64,000 nt of DNA from Sedimenticola sp. (lineage in GTDB: Bacteria > Pseudomonadota > Gammaproteobacteria > Chromatiales > Chromatiaceae), in assembly GCA_002869585.1 (NCBI GenBank), contig PKUO01000002.1, positions 1-64,000 of the forward strand. Reading direction: 5' to 3'. The first letter of the stretch is position 1. Every line of letters begins with the position of its first letter. The notes beneath the pieces were generated by a model. The model saw only the letters and a program-made list of their open reading frames with translations. It was not told the origin of the DNA and did not search any database. A program made the position numbers and the translations under genes. Below are positions 27,315 to 37,136 of the stretch, piece after piece.

Positions 27315-29699
27315 TTACTTTTTGGCAAACAGCAAGGGCGCCACATCCTCGAAGGTGGAGGCAAAATGGACCTTCAGCCCCTTTTTGATGTGATCCGGTA
27401 CCTCGTCGAAATCGCCGCGATTCTCATCGGGTAGAATCAGCTCTTTAAGGCCTGCACGGCGGGCGGCGATCACCTTTTCCCGGATGCCGCCGACCGGGAA
27501 CACCTGCCCGGTCAGGGTCAGCTCGCCGGTCATGGCGATATCCCGGACTGGCCGGTTGGTGGCCAGGGAGAGCAGGGCAGAGGCCATGGTGATGCCTGCG
27601 CTCGGGCCATCTTTCGGGGTGGCGCCGGCGGGGACATGCAGGTGGATGAAGCTCTTTTCGAAGAACTCGGAACTGGCCCCAAACTGCTCGGCGTGACCGA
27701 CGATGTAACCGTAGGCGATTTCGGCGGATTCCCGCATCACCTCGCCCAGTTGTCCGGTCAGCTTGAAACCGCGGGTGAAGCTGTGGGTTCTCGCCGCCTC
27801 GATGCTCAGGGTTGCGCCGCCCATGGCGGTCCAGGCCAGGCCGGTCACCACTCCCGGACCGCTGAGGTTCCGCTCATCGCGGAAGATCGGGCTGCCCAGG
27901 TACTCCTTGAGATCCTCTTTGTTGACACTGATCGGGGTCTTGGCGCCGTCGAGAATCTTGATCACCGCCTTGCGCACGATCTTGCCCAGCTGCTTTTCCA
28001 GCCTGCGCACGCCGGCGTCGCGGGCATAACCATCGATAATGGCGCGCAGGGTGGCGGCGTTGATCTTCACCTGGCTGCGTTTCAGTCCGGCGCGATCCAG
28101 CTGCCGCGGTAGCAGATAGCGACGGGCGATCTGCAGCTTCTCCTCGGCGATATAGCCGGAGAGGGAGATCACCTCCATGCGGTCCAGCAGCGGGCCTGGA
28201 ATGGTATCGAGCTGGTTGGCGGTACAGACAAACAGCACCTTGGAGAGGTCGAAGCGCAGATCCAGGTAGTGGTCGAGAAAGTCGTTGTTCTGTTCCGGGT
28301 CCAGGGCTTCCAGCAGCGCCGAGGCCGGATCGCCGTGATAGGAGGCGCCGATCTTGTCGATCTCGTCGAGCATGATCACCGGGTTCTCGGTGCCGGCCTC
28401 TTTCATCGACTGGATGAACTTGCCGGGCATGGCGCCGATGTAGGTGCGCCGGTGGCCCTTGATCTCGGCCTCGTCACGCATGCCGCCCACTGAGAAGCGG
28501 TAAAAGCTGCGACCCAGGGCCTCGGCGATGGATTTGCCGATCGAGGTCTTGCCCACGCCGGGCGGACCGACCAGCAGGATGATCGAGCCGTTGACCTCGC
28601 CCTTCATGATGCCCACCGCGAGGAATTCCAGGATGCGCGACTTGACGTCATCCAGGCCGTAATGGTCCTTGTCCAGGGCGCTGCGCGCGGTGCTGATGTC
28701 CAGCTTGTCCTGGGAGTGCCGGCCCCAGGGCAGCAGGGTGATCCAGTCGATATAGTTGCGGGTCAGGGCGTACTCGGGTGACCCGGTTTCGAGAATCGAG
28801 AGCTTGTCCATCTCCTCGTCGAGGCGCTTCTGGGCCTGGGCGGGAAGGGTCAGGCTCTCCAGGCGTTCACGGAATTTCTCCAGTTCGGCGGTGCGGTCAT
28901 CCTTCTCCAGCCCCAGCTCCTTCTGGATGGTCTTGAGCTGCTCCCTGAGCATGAACTCGCGCTGCTGGGTCTCCATGCGCTCTTCCACCGAACGGCGGAT
29001 ATCGTGCTGGGTTCTGGCCAGTTCCAGCTCGTTGTTGAGCAGCACCAGCACCTTCTCCATACGTGGCATCAGGTTGATCGCCTCCAGCACTTCCTGTAGC
29101 TGAAAGCGGTTGGCGGTGGTCAGGCTGGCGGCGAAATCGGCCAGGTGCGAGGGGTCGTCCGGCCCCATCCGGTCGAGGAACATGCGCAACTCTTCGCCAT
29201 ACAAGGGATTCAGCGGCACCAACTCCTTGATGGTGTTGATCACCGCCATGGCATACGCCTTGATCTCGCCTTTGGCCGCCTCTGCCGGTTCGTCGAAATA
29301 GCGCACCTGGGCGGTGAATGGCGGTTTGTCGGTGAGCAGCTTCTCGATACGAAAGCGCTTCAGGCACTCGACCAGCACCTGCAAGCGTCCGTCCACCTTC
29401 TGAACACGGTGAATGCGGCAGGCCGTGCCCACCATGCGCAGGTCTTTCGCCCCCGCATCCTCGGAGGTGGCGGTATTCGCCAGAATGATGCCGAGGATGC
29501 TGTTGCTCGATTCCCCGGCCGCCTTGATGGTGTTGCTCCAGTGCTTGGCGTTCATCACCAGCGGCACCGCCTGGCCCGGAAAAAACGGCCGGGTGGAGAC
29601 CGGCAGCAGGTGAATAATTCCGGGCAGCAGCTCGCCCGGTTTGGCCAGGGCGTGGTCAGTGATGATGTCGATTGCGTCTTCGTATATATCGTCGTTCAT
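27315..29699 (-). CDS. lon: Lon ATP-dependent protease
   Basis: 794 residues from the ATG at 29699; a GTG at 29714 would give 799, and neither start has a clear ribosome binding site. The N-terminal LON substrate domain begins near [16 protein letters not shown]; the AAA+ Walker [10 protein letters not shown] lies near residue 378; the S16 protease domain has the catalytic serine in KDGPSAG (near 697) and the lysine in [14 protein letters not shown] (near 741). Lon degrades misfolded and regulatory proteins in the cytoplasm. It follows rsmA on the same strand by 72 bases, an interval that includes a small CGGCGG/CCGCCG hairpin (29740-29756). Confidence 0.97.
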   Translation of the reverse strand: MNDDIYEDAIDIITDHALAKPGELLPGIIHLLPVSTRPFFPGQAVPLVMNAKHWSNTIKAAGESSNSILGIILANTATSEDAGAKDLRMVGTACRIHRVQKVDGRLQVLVECLKRFRIEKLLTDKPPFTAQVRYFDEPAEAAKGEIKAYAMAVINTIKELVPLNPLYGEELRMFLDRMGPDDPSHLADFAASLTTANRFQLQEVLEAINLMPRMEKVLVLLNNELELARTQHDIRRSVEERMETQQREFMLREQLKTIQKELGLEKDDRTAELEKFRERLESLTLPAQAQKRLDEEMDKLSILETGSPEYALTRNYIDWITLLPWGRHSQDKLDISTARSALDKDHYGLDDVKSRILEFLAVGIMKGEVNGSIILLVGPPGVGKTSIGKSIAEALGRSFYRFSVGGMRDEAEIKGHRRTYIGAMPGKFIQSMKEAGTENPVIMLDEIDKIGASYHGDPASALLEALDPEQNNDFLDHYLDLRFDLSKVLFVCTANQLDTIPGPLLDRMEVISLSGYIAEEKLQIARRYLLPRQLDRAGLKRSQVKINAATLRAIIDGYARDAGVRRLEKQLGKIVRKAVIKILDGAKTPISVNKEDLKEYLGSPIFRDERNLSGPGVVTGLAWTAMGGATLSIEAARTHSFTRGFKLTGQLGEVMRESAEIAYGYIVGHAEQFGASSEFFEKSFIHLHVPAGATPKDGPSAGITMASALLSLATNRPVRDIAMTGELTLTGQVFPVGGIREKVIAARRAGLKELILPDENRGDFDEVPDHIKKGLKVHFASTFEDVAPLLFAKK

Positions 29700-29771
29700 T
29701 GTTTCTGTGTTCACCCTGACGGATTGTGTCTGATGGTTTCGGCGGGAATGCCGCCGTTATGCTCAACAATA

Positions 29772-30572
29772 TCAGGTCGATTGTCGGGTTTTCCAAGCGA
29801 GATTGGATAATTTCACGAACTCTGCGAGGGAGAGGCGCTCTGCGCGCAACGCCGGATCTATCTCTGCCGCTGCGAAAATCTCGTCACTGATCAGCTCCCG
29901 GAGGCTGTTGCGCAGGGTCTTGCGGCGCTGTCCAAAGGCCTGGGTGACTATCTGGCTGAACAGGGCCTGGTCTTCGATCTTCAGCGGGGGCGAGGAGAAA
30001 GGGATCAGGCGCACGAAGGCCGAGTCCACCTTCGGGGCCGGGGTGAAGGCACCGGGTCCGATATCGAACAGGGGTTCGACCTTGCACAGGGCCTGGAGCA
30101 TGACCGACAGGCGGCCGTAGATCTTGCTGCCCGGGCCGGCGGCCATGCGCTCCACCACCTCTTTCTGCAACATGAAGTGCATATCCTTGATGCAGCGGGA
30201 TTGCTCAAGCAGATGAAACAGGATGGGGGTGGAGATGTTGTAGGGCAGGTTTCCCACCAGTCTCAGCTGGGCGGGGCGCTCCTCGGTCTGCAGCTGGCAG
30301 AAGTCAAACTTCAGGGCGTCGGCGTTATAGATCTGCAGGCTGCCGAGCTCGGCGCACATCTGCGCCAGGGGGCGGAGCAGGTCGCGGTCCAGTTCGATCG
30401 CCTCCAGCCGGCCGGTGGCTTTCAACAGCTCTCGGGTGATGGCACCCTGTCCCGGGCCAATCTCAATCAGATGGTCCTCCGCTGTCGGGCGGATACTGTG
30501 AACTATCCGGCTGATCACCCCCTGGTCGTGCAGAAAGTTCTGACCGAAGCGTTTTTTGGCCTTGTGGGTCAA
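29772..30572 (-). CDS. rsmA: 16S rRNA dimethyladenosine transferase RsmA (KsgA)
   Basis: 266 residues. The N-terminal KKRFGQNFLHDQGVI and SAM-binding EIGPGQGAITREL (about residue 37) are typical, and the catalytic NLPYNISTPIL motif IV (about residue 113) is intact. It dimethylates two adjacent adenosines in the 3' end helix of 16S rRNA late in 30S assembly. In E. coli it sits with surA-pdxA-apaG; here it is next to lon. Confidence 0.97.
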   Translation of the reverse strand: MTHKAKKRFGQNFLHDQGVISRIVHSIRPTAEDHLIEIGPGQGAITRELLKATGRLEAIELDRDLLRPLAQMCAELGSLQIYNADALKFDFCQLQTEERPAQLRLVGNLPYNISTPILFHLLEQSRCIKDMHFMLQKEVVERMAAGPGSKIYGRLSVMLQALCKVEPLFDIGPGAFTPAPKVDSAFVRLIPFSSPPLKIEDQALFSQIVTQAFGQRRKTLRNSLRELISDEIFAAAEIDPALRAERLSLAEFVKLSNLAWKTRQST

Positions 30573-31033
30573 TGGTATCCCCTAATATTTTATTGATTGC
30601 AGTAATGCTCGATTCGGCAGGTGGGACGCTTTTGTGTGCCAGTTCCCCCGCTTCATGAGTAGTCTCTCAATTTCAGTGCCCGGTTGGAAATAAAGTTTTG
30701 ATTAAGAATTACTGAATCTTTCGAAATTGCCGTGCCCGCACACTGTATTCCAGGGGAGCGAATTTCGGGAACATCTTCTCTATTCAGGGTTGGGTCACAG
30801 CCGGTTCCAGGAGCGGGATGCCGAGACAGGTCGCCCGCGGGTTACCGGCTGGGAGTATCCGCCGCGAATCTATGCCGCGCTGACTGGCGCATTCAGCGTC
30901 TGCCTCTTGCCCTCCTCGGATATTGCAGATATAAAATCGGCAGATACGCGCCCGCTGCAGGCGTCTGACAGCCGGTCGGTATTTCCCATCTGTATTTATC
31001 TATCTATAGGGTCTCGGTGAGACAGGAGTCAAA
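30573..31033. other. 461-bp divergent intergenic region, rsmA / FKBP
   Basis: No convincing gene. The first 150 bases are A/T-rich and would hold the rsmA promoter. An open frame at 30727-31020 is rejected: its residue make-up looks non-coding and it runs through the promoter of the downstream gene (30907-30935). Confidence 0.6.
30907..30935 (+). promoter_or_regulatory. Candidate promoter of the FKBP isomerase gene
   Basis: TTGCCC (30907-30912), 17-base spacer, TATAAA (30930-30935), about 92 bases before the predicted start to ATG. Confidence 0.5.
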
Positions 31034-31690
31034 ATGAAGTATGCAATGATCGCGATTTTGTCTTTTGGGTTTAGCGGCGTTCCCTATGCAGCGGATGCGC
31101 CCGCCGCGCCGGAGAGTGAGAACGACAAGGCCATCTACAGCCTGGGGTACGAGCTGGGCCGCGAGGTGAAGGGCAATAAGCTGGAAATGAATCAGAATGT
31201 GCTGATGCAGGGGGCGAAAGATGCCATGGAGGGTAACCGGCCGCTGGTCGATGCCCGCCAGCGCCAGAAGGCGCTGAACAAGATCAAGGAGCAGCGCGAA
31301 CAGGAAAACCAGGAGAAGTCCCAGGCCTACCTGGCGGAGAATGCCAAGAAAGAGGGTGTGGTGACCCTGCCCAGCGGCCTGCAGTACCGGGTGATTCAGG
31401 CCGGCGAAGGCAAGATGCCGGGTGGTGCCGACAGCGTCACGGTGCATTACCGCGGCAGTTTCATCAACGGGGTCGAATTCGACAGCTCTTACCAGCGCGA
31501 CAAGCCTTCGACCTTTCAGGTGAAAAAGGTGATCAAGGGCTGGACCGAGGCGCTGCAACTGATGAAGGAGGGCGCCAAGTGGGAGCTGGTCATTCCACCG
31601 GAACTGGCCTACGGGAAAAATGGCCGCGGCAAGCGCATCCCACCCAACAGCGCCCTGGTGTTTGAGGTCGAGCTTCTTTCGGTCAAGTGA
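31034..31690 (+). CDS. Periplasmic FKBP-type peptidyl-prolyl isomerase
   Basis: 218 residues of the FkpA/Mip class. A signal peptide (about residues 1-20, ending PYAAD) precedes an N-terminal helical dimerisation domain (DKAIYSLGYELGREVKG) and a long charged helix (about 75-112). The FKBP domain follows (about 113-218), with VHYRGSFINGVEFDSSY, the conserved GWTEALQLMKEGAKWELVIP and ELAYG. It would assist folding of exported proteins. AGGAGT precedes the ATG by seven bases. It faces the large secreted-protein gene, with a shared terminator between them. Confidence 0.92.
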   Translation: MKYAMIAILSFGFSGVPYAADAPAAPESENDKAIYSLGYELGREVKGNKLEMNQNVLMQGAKDAMEGNRPLVDARQRQKALNKIKEQREQENQEKSQAYLAENAKKEGVVTLPSGLQYRVIQAGEGKMPGGADSVTVHYRGSFINGVEFDSSYQRDKPSTFQVKKVIKGWTEALQLMKEGAKWELVIPPELAYGKNGRGKRIPPNSALVFEVELLSVK

Positions 31691-31720
31691 GCGCCGGGTG
31701 CTTGAAATTCAGATGAGACG

Positions 31721-31750
31721 AAAACAGCGGGCCACCTTTCGATGGCCCGC
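31721..31750. terminator. Bidirectional terminator
   Basis: GCGGGCCA (31727-31734) pairs with TGGCCCGC (31743-31750). On the minus strand it is followed by TGTTTT, on the plus strand by CGTCTCTT. It lies between the convergent FKBP and 1371-residue genes. Confidence 0.75.
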
Positions 31751-31795
31751 CGTCTCTTCGCACGCCTTATCGTGCGTTGTCAGGAGAGAGATCTT

Positions 31796-34700
31796 TTATT
31801 CAGAATCGGTCCCTCCACTGGTTCCCGGCAATGTCCAGGCATTTTCGTCTGAAGGAATGTAATCCTCAATCCACCAGACTCTCCGTGCCATGGCATCAGA
31901 CTCGATCTCTTCCTCGCCGGCCTCGTCGAACACCCACTGTGTCCAGACGCCATACAGCTTGGAAGCGTTAGAGTTGCCAGCCAGACTGGCTTCACTGGAG
32001 TGTGTATCTCCGCCGGTGTTCATGTTGTCGAACTCGTTACAGAAGCCTGAGTCAATGATTACTTCCGAAACATCATCCACTAAGTGTGGATCACTCGGAT
32101 AGCAGACACTCAAATCAGTCTCTTCCGCCCAAACTGCATAGTCGTCACCAAAGTTGATGCCGCGGCTGTAGTTGAGGTCAAGAGGCTCTGCTTCGCCTTC
32201 GCTCACGGTGCTGTTGTCACCGGTCTCGAAGACCATGAAGTAACGGGATGGATCACGCAGGTCGGTGTCATCAAGCTCTGAACCGTCGTCACAGGTCATT
32301 GCATCACCCGTGGTTGGGTCAAGTGCATCAAAGCAATCTTCTGCCGGGATGCCCACGCCTGTTGTAGATCCGCTGATTGCATAGCGCGGATCCAGGGTGG
32401 TGATGCGCATGGACTTGTGCTGGGTCACGTTGCGTGCATGCTCTGCGCCGCCAGCCGGGAAGTCGTAGCAGACCTTTGGTTCAGTGACTTCACCACTTGT
32501 ACCACTATCGGCACTGCGGTAACTCTCGCAGGTAACCGTACCGTCGCCCGAATAGTCCTCGCCATTGCTGGCCTTGAATGAGCTCGGGGTTGTGGTCCAG
32601 GTGTTGCCGCCGTCAAATGAGCGTCTTACATAGAGCTCGTAGCGGTCGTGGCCGTCCTTGTTCAGGCGCCAGTTGGGTGACCAGGCATAAAGTATCATGA
32701 CGAAGTCGCCGTCGATGAAACCCCTGTGGCCCTTGGAAACATCCAACGGGTTGTACCAGGACTGATCGGCCAGGTTGCTGTCACCTGATTCACAGGATAC
32801 CAGTGTGGCGTCAATATCAGACCCTGGTTGTGCAACGCCACCGGATGGGCACTGATGCCAGGTGAGTACCTTGGTGGTAACCGGCTCTTCGATCTCCTTA
32901 CCCTGAATGATCGGGTTAAGACTGCCGACACCGAACGTCCCTTGGTTGTAGTCCATAACCGGGCACTCCAGTGTTGAACCATCGGCTGAGTCGACACAAG
33001 TATCAGGCACCACGGCTGACAGATTGGTAGCCGGAGTTCCGCAGACACCGCCTGGGTAGTAGGGGTTTTCACCCGGTCCGACCAGCCAGGTGTCACACAC
33101 CATGTTTTCAAAGTCATACGGATTGACAAGAGTACCTGTGGGTGTTGCGGCCAATGTTGCTATATCGTCGCTGCATGCCGTCGGGATTGCTCCGACACAG
33201 CCACCAGGTATCGCATTAGGGTTGGAAATGGCGATCCATGGTCCATACTGAGGAGTTCCGTCCCAATCCGCTGCCTGTATGGCACAAGGGATCTCTGTCC
33301 ATGTATCAGCATTGATGGCGTAGGCGATGAAATCGCCTGTTTCATCGACTGACCGTGCATAGCCATAGTCATCCAGGTTTACCGCATTGCGAAGCCGAAT
33401 CTTGGTGGCGGCATCGCCATCATAACCCGTGACGGTGACTATAAGGCGTGCTGCACCGGTAGATGTGGTTTTATAGAAGGCATCGGTAACTACCGGTTGG
33501 GCCACATCTATATTCTCATCTATCGAGCATACACCACCCGTGTCATCACCATAGCCATCTGGCAACACGATGCGACGCAGCATGGTATCTGCCGGTCCAC
33601 CCTGGTTCATGGCGCCCTGTTTCCAGCTGGACATAACCAGCAGGCCGTTTTCGCTGGCCTGTGCCTTTCCGATGCCCTGGATCAGCAGGCTGGCGCGACG
33701 GGCGATTTCGGTGTTGTACATGTCGAAATCGGTTCCGCCATTCGCACTGAAGTTCCACATGTTGACGGTATTGAGCACTGGATAGTACTCACCGGTGCGC
33801 CAGTCAACTTCGGGTTGGTTCAGCAGGTTACCCTGGCTGACGACATTCGCGACCAGGCTGTATTTGCCATATTTCTCCAGGTTGGCAGAGGTAGCCGGTT
33901 CACCCATGTTGTAGCTGTAGTACCACTGGTTCTTGCCTATATCCGCCTCTTCGCAGAGGTATGTATAGTCTCCAACCGTCCTGGCTGGATCGCCTTCAGT
34001 ACAAGCTTCACCAGTATCTGCGTAGAAGAAGAATGCACCCAGTCCCTTGGACTCTTCAGATGCAAAGACCGCCCAGGCAGAATCAACCGCGCCATCGCCA
34101 TCGGAGTCAAAGCCCTTCAGGCCAAGACGTGGACGGGTTGAGGCGGTGTTGGCTACCAGCGGTATGCCATCTTCGGTAACGCAAATGGTATTGACTTTGT
34201 CTTTACTGGTTACTGTATCCACGGTAGTTGCACAGTTGTTCTTCAGACCATAGCTTGCAGCGACTGCGTAATTACAGTAGCTGAAGTAATTAGGGTCTGT
34301 GGGATCGGTCGGGATCGGGGCAACGCACTTGGCGTTGTTGGTGATCCGTACCGGCACTGCCATGGGTACGCCAGGCTGGGCTTTGGTGAGCTGTTCTTCT
34401 GCTGCAACGCTTGCCTCGATGTAATCAGCAAGATTGATGGGTTCTGACCAGGTATCATCCTCGGTCTCTACTTCAACCAGATCAAAGTTTTCCCAGTTGA
34501 TGAAGCTGTACCATACATCTGTCTTGTGATGGGCAACAGCGCCGCTCCAGCCTTCGCCGGGGCCTTCACCATCGCCGGGCCGCAGACCTTCAGGGTCTTC
34601 CTGCCAGGTAATTGCAAAACCGGCGCCTTCCACGCCCTTAACCTCGATGCGGTTCGGGTCGCGTTTGCCGGAGGTGAGACGTTCGGCCTTGAACCATTCC

Positions 34701-35911
34701 ATGTGAGTGGCTTCCTCGACATCAGTGGTTCTTGGATCGTCGCCGTCAACCAGCACGCCACGGGCCGTCCATACACAGCGGAACGGCACTTCACCGGCCT
34801 GGGGGTAACCCTCTTCAGCAAAGTCAGAGGAGAGCTGAGAGCCGGAAACATCGAACAGGTCGGTGAGATACAGGTCCTTGGCTACGTCGATACCCAGATA
34901 CCCAGCAAGGCCTTCACGTTTGGCGAGCAGCTTTGCATCGAGATCGGTATCATCACCGCCATCATAGGCAAATGAGTAGGCGGGCTGACCAACCTTGCAA
35001 TATGTGCTTGGCCAGGCGACCAGCACCTTGTTGCCCACAACAGCGTGGAAGACGTTGGATACGCCACCGGGGTATTCGGTCAGGTCGTAAGACCCTTCTG
35101 ATCCTCCAGGGTGTCCAACACAGTCTGCCGGTGCATTTTCAACATGCACCGCAGGGCTGATGTCCTCTCCTACTTTCGCCGATACAGTGCAGGGTAGCTC
35201 GGAAACCCTTGTTTCGGCTTCAAACTCGCCATCTGTATCCGCGCGGACCTTGAACAGCAGCGCTTGGGTTTCACCATTGATGATTTCGATCATCGCCGGT
35301 AAGAGTGCTCCTTCGCCTTCCACTTTCAGCTTGGTGCTGAGCGGACGAACGATCAGTTCGGCTTCTTCAATTCTCAAGCCTCCGTCATCGGCATCGTCTG
35401 CGTCGTTATCATCAGAGCTGACGGTGCTGCTGGTTGATGCCAGGTTGAAAGAGCTCTTGTCAGCGGATTCGGACAGGTTGACTGTCTTCCAGGTTACGCC
35501 GTCGTCCAGGCTGACTGAACCAAAGGTGTCCATGAAGCTGTGGCCGAACGGGGTGCCATCGACACCGATGGTGGGGCCATAGATAAAGACACTGACCAGC
35601 GGTTGGGCTACGTCGAGGGTCTCTACCAGTTCTTCATCGATGTTGTAGTAGTCGCGAGGGTCTTTGTCAGCTTCTAATTCATCCAGAAGGGTACCGTTAT
35701 CACCACTCGCGGATTGCATGGGCACGTAAAATTTCATCGTATCGATGAAGGCGTGCTCGGCTTCGGAAATTGTCTCGCCCACCTCTTCGGGCGTGACGGT
35801 TAGTTTAGCGTTGCGCGACATATTCTTGTTGTTGATCGCACCGTCGTCTGAGAACGCCTGGCTGGTCGCTAGGATCAGACCAAGTGTGAACGGGAGAATG
35901 CGTAGTTTCAT
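31796..35911 (-). CDS. Very large acidic secreted protein, Asp-box motifs
   Basis: 1371 residues. A signal peptide (MKLRILPFTLGLILATSQAF) is clear. The mature protein is rich in Asp, Gly, Thr and Ser, contains many cysteines in exported-protein spacing, and looks beta-rich throughout. Two Asp-box (BNR) motifs, SLDDGVTW (about 134-141) and SFDGGNTW (about 1098), are of the kind found in propeller turns, and a calcium-loop-like DSDGDGAVD lies near 602. The C-terminus has no membrane helix or recognisable sorting signal. It resembles poorly described large surface proteins of marine and sulfur-oxidising proteobacteria, but I cannot name the family surely. GGAGA lies seven bases before the ATG. 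Confidence 0.75.
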   Translation of the reverse strand: MKLRILPFTLGLILATSQAFSDDGAINNKNMSRNAKLTVTPEEVGETISEAEHAFIDTMKFYVPMQSASGDNGTLLDELEADKDPRDYYNIDEELVETLDVAQPLVSVFIYGPTIGVDGTPFGHSFMDTFGSVSLDDGVTWKTVNLSESADKSSFNLASTSSTVSSDDNDADDADDGGLRIEEAELIVRPLSTKLKVEGEGALLPAMIEIINGETQALLFKVRADTDGEFEAETRVSELPCTVSAKVGEDISPAVHVENAPADCVGHPGGSEGSYDLTEYPGGVSNVFHAVVGNKVLVAWPSTYCKVGQPAYSFAYDGGDDTDLDAKLLAKREGLAGYLGIDVAKDLYLTDLFDVSGSQLSSDFAEEGYPQAGEVPFRCVWTARGVLVDGDDPRTTDVEEATHMEWFKAERLTSGKRDPNRIEVKGVEGAGFAITWQEDPEGLRPGDGEGPGEGWSGAVAHHKTDVWYSFINWENFDLVEVETEDDTWSEPINLADYIEASVAAEEQLTKAQPGVPMAVPVRITNNAKCVAPIPTDPTDPNYFSYCNYAVAASYGLKNNCATTVDTVTSKDKVNTICVTEDGIPLVANTASTRPRLGLKGFDSDGDGAVDSAWAVFASEESKGLGAFFFYADTGEACTEGDPARTVGDYTYLCEEADIGKNQWYYSYNMGEPATSANLEKYGKYSLVANVVSQGNLLNQPEVDWRTGEYYPVLNTVNMWNFSANGGTDFDMYNTEIARRASLLIQGIGKAQASENGLLVMSSWKQGAMNQGGPADTMLRRIVLPDGYGDDTGGVCSIDENIDVAQPVVTDAFYKTTSTGAARLIVTVTGYDGDAATKIRLRNAVNLDDYGYARSVDETGDFIAYAINADTWTEIPCAIQAADWDGTPQYGPWIAISNPNAIPGGCVGAIPTACSDDIATLAATPTGTLVNPYDFENMVCDTWLVGPGENPYYPGGVCGTPATNLSAVVPDTCVDSADGSTLECPVMDYNQGTFGVGSLNPIIQGKEIEEPVTTKVLTWHQCPSGGVAQPGSDIDATLVSCESGDSNLADQSWYNPLDVSKGHRGFIDGDFVMILYAWSPNWRLNKDGHDRYELYVRRSFDGGNTWTTTPSSFKASNGEDYSGDGTVTCESYRSADSGTSGEVTEPKVCYDFPAGGAEHARNVTQHKSMRITTLDPRYAISGSTTGVGIPAEDCFDALDPTTGDAMTCDDGSELDDTDLRDPSRYFMVFETGDNSTVSEGEAEPLDLNYSRGINFGDDYAVWAEETDLSVCYPSDPHLVDDVSEVIIDSGFCNEFDNMNTGGDTHSSEASLAGNSNASKLYGVWTQWVFDEAGEEEIESDAMARRVWWIEDYIPSDENAWTLPGTSGGTDSE

Positions 35912-36497
35912 GATATTCTCTCCATGATTTCCTTCATTGCAAATTTTGCTCCCAAGTCAGGCGTGTGTTTGTGGTTGCAATTTTGCCGCAAGCACCACGC
36001 CGTAAATCAATTAAAGTCAGTCACCTCCGATAATCTGTGTGGGGTCGATCAGGACCGTTGCTGATAAGTTTTTGAGCTTGGAATAACATCCCCGGAAATA
36101 CTTTACTTCTGATTAATGTGAGCCAGTTAACAGTTTTCCCGTATATAAAAGTATAGAGAGTCAATTCTGTTTGTCAGTTGATTTAGACCTTTTTTAAAAC
36201 ATGTTTCTTGATTGAAATCAGTTAAATATCTTTTGTAATATTTGACGGCATAAAATTGACACGTACGCATTTTTTGTTATTTGCGACGCCTATCGTTTCT
36301 GAGGTTTTCATTTATTTTGACTAACTGTCGTGCTGTATATCAGTGCAGAGAGCGATAAAAACATCAGGGTTTCACTATGTCTTTGCGGCTGTTTTTTTCT
36401 TAGTGCGAGCCTATTTGTCTGTTTTATCCGGTAGATGACTGGATAACTGATTTCAAAATCTCTATGCTTAAGCAAGCTTCGCGATAAAAGAAAGATA
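35912..36497. other. 586-bp AT-rich intergenic region
   Basis: Strikingly more A/T-rich than the flanking genes. It holds two palindromes near the 1371-residue gene (listed separately), and TTGACA and TTGACT -35-like hexamers at about 36256 and 36318 without good -10 boxes at proper spacing. No gene, tRNA or clear terminator is visible; an unannotated small RNA is possible. Confidence 0.5.
35939..35986. promoter_or_regulatory. Paired palindromes upstream of the 1371-residue gene
   Basis: GCAAA-T-TTTGC (35939-35949) and GCAA-TT-TTGC (35977-35986), both within near-identical TTGCAA(A)TTTTGC direct repeats, centres about 37.5 bases apart. They lie 28-75 bases before the ATG of the minus-strand gene and look like tandem operator half-turn sites. 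Confidence 0.35.
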
Positions 36498-37085
36498 ATG
36501 CGAGACAATCTGACCTATTCTGAACTCCTTGATGTCCTCACCGGCCTGGTCGATGAAAAGACCAGTGGCACACTGTTTATCCGTACGGATAGTAATCATG
36601 TGATCACCATTGCGCTGGATGCCGGCCAGATCTACGCCATGTTCTACAGCGCCAGGCGTGGCCGGAAGGCGATTCCCCTGATCAGCAACATAGCGGGTGG
36701 CAGCTACAAACTGGAGAGTTCGGGACTGAAGGGGATATCCCACGATCTGCCCAGCACCCCGGAGATTCTGAATCTGCTGAGAAATCCCCATGTGGCCGAA
36801 GAGTCCGGGCCGGATTCCGGTGCCGGCGCGAGTGGCGGGGAGATAACCGATAAGAACAAGACGATTCTCTGTCAGGAATTAAAAAACCTGCTGGCCGAAC
36901 ACCTGGGGCCAATCGCCGAGATGGTATTCGATGATACCGTGGATGAGGCTGGTGATTTCTGTGCTACCCCTGAGTTGGCCCAGGCACTGGTCAGCAAGCT
37001 GGCCGCTGATATTGACGATGCCGACGAGGTGGAGCAGTTCAAGTCCAGGGCCTATGCGGCCATCAACCGGATGTTGAGAATCTGA
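36498..37085 (+). CDS. Conserved cytoplasmic protein of unknown function
   Basis: 195 residues, no signal peptide. The N-terminal part (about 1-95: LLDVLTGLVDEKTSGTLFIR, IALDAGQIYAMFYSARRGRKA) resembles the DUF4388-type fold of signalling proteins that respond to or display c-di-GMP-related or gliding signals. A Gly/Ser linker leads to a helical C-terminal part (LLAEHLGPIAEMVFDD, then FKSRAYAAINRML) resembling the tail domain found after some kinases and scaffolds. The assignments are by eye and uncertain. It faces the haem-HAMP sensor gene, with a shared terminator. Confidence 0.7.
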   Translation: MRDNLTYSELLDVLTGLVDEKTSGTLFIRTDSNHVITIALDAGQIYAMFYSARRGRKAIPLISNIAGGSYKLESSGLKGISHDLPSTPEILNLLRNPHVAEESGPDSGAGASGGEITDKNKTILCQELKNLLAEHLGPIAEMVFDDTVDEAGDFCATPELAQALVSKLAADIDDADEVEQFKSRAYAAINRMLRI

Positions 37086-37098
37086 TCGTCTGACGAGC

Positions 37099-37136
37099 AA
37101 CGAACGGGGCGCACCAGGGTGCGCCCCGTTCGTTTT
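37099..37136. terminator. Strong bidirectional terminator
   Basis: A 17-base-pair perfect stem: AACGAACGGGGCGCACC (37099-37115), loop AG, then its complement (37118-37134), with TT following on the plus strand. It separates two convergent genes; the last base touches the stop of the minus-strand gene. Confidence 0.85.

Noticed and set aside
30727-31020. Open frame of 97 codons between rsmA and the FKBP gene
   Set aside because: No ribosome binding site or family resemblance; it overlaps the candidate promoter of the FKBP gene, and a second frame overlaps it equally well.
36308-36508. 66-codon minus-strand frame in the A/T-rich gap
   Set aside because: No ribosome binding site, low-complexity composition, and it runs into the start of the 195-residue gene.
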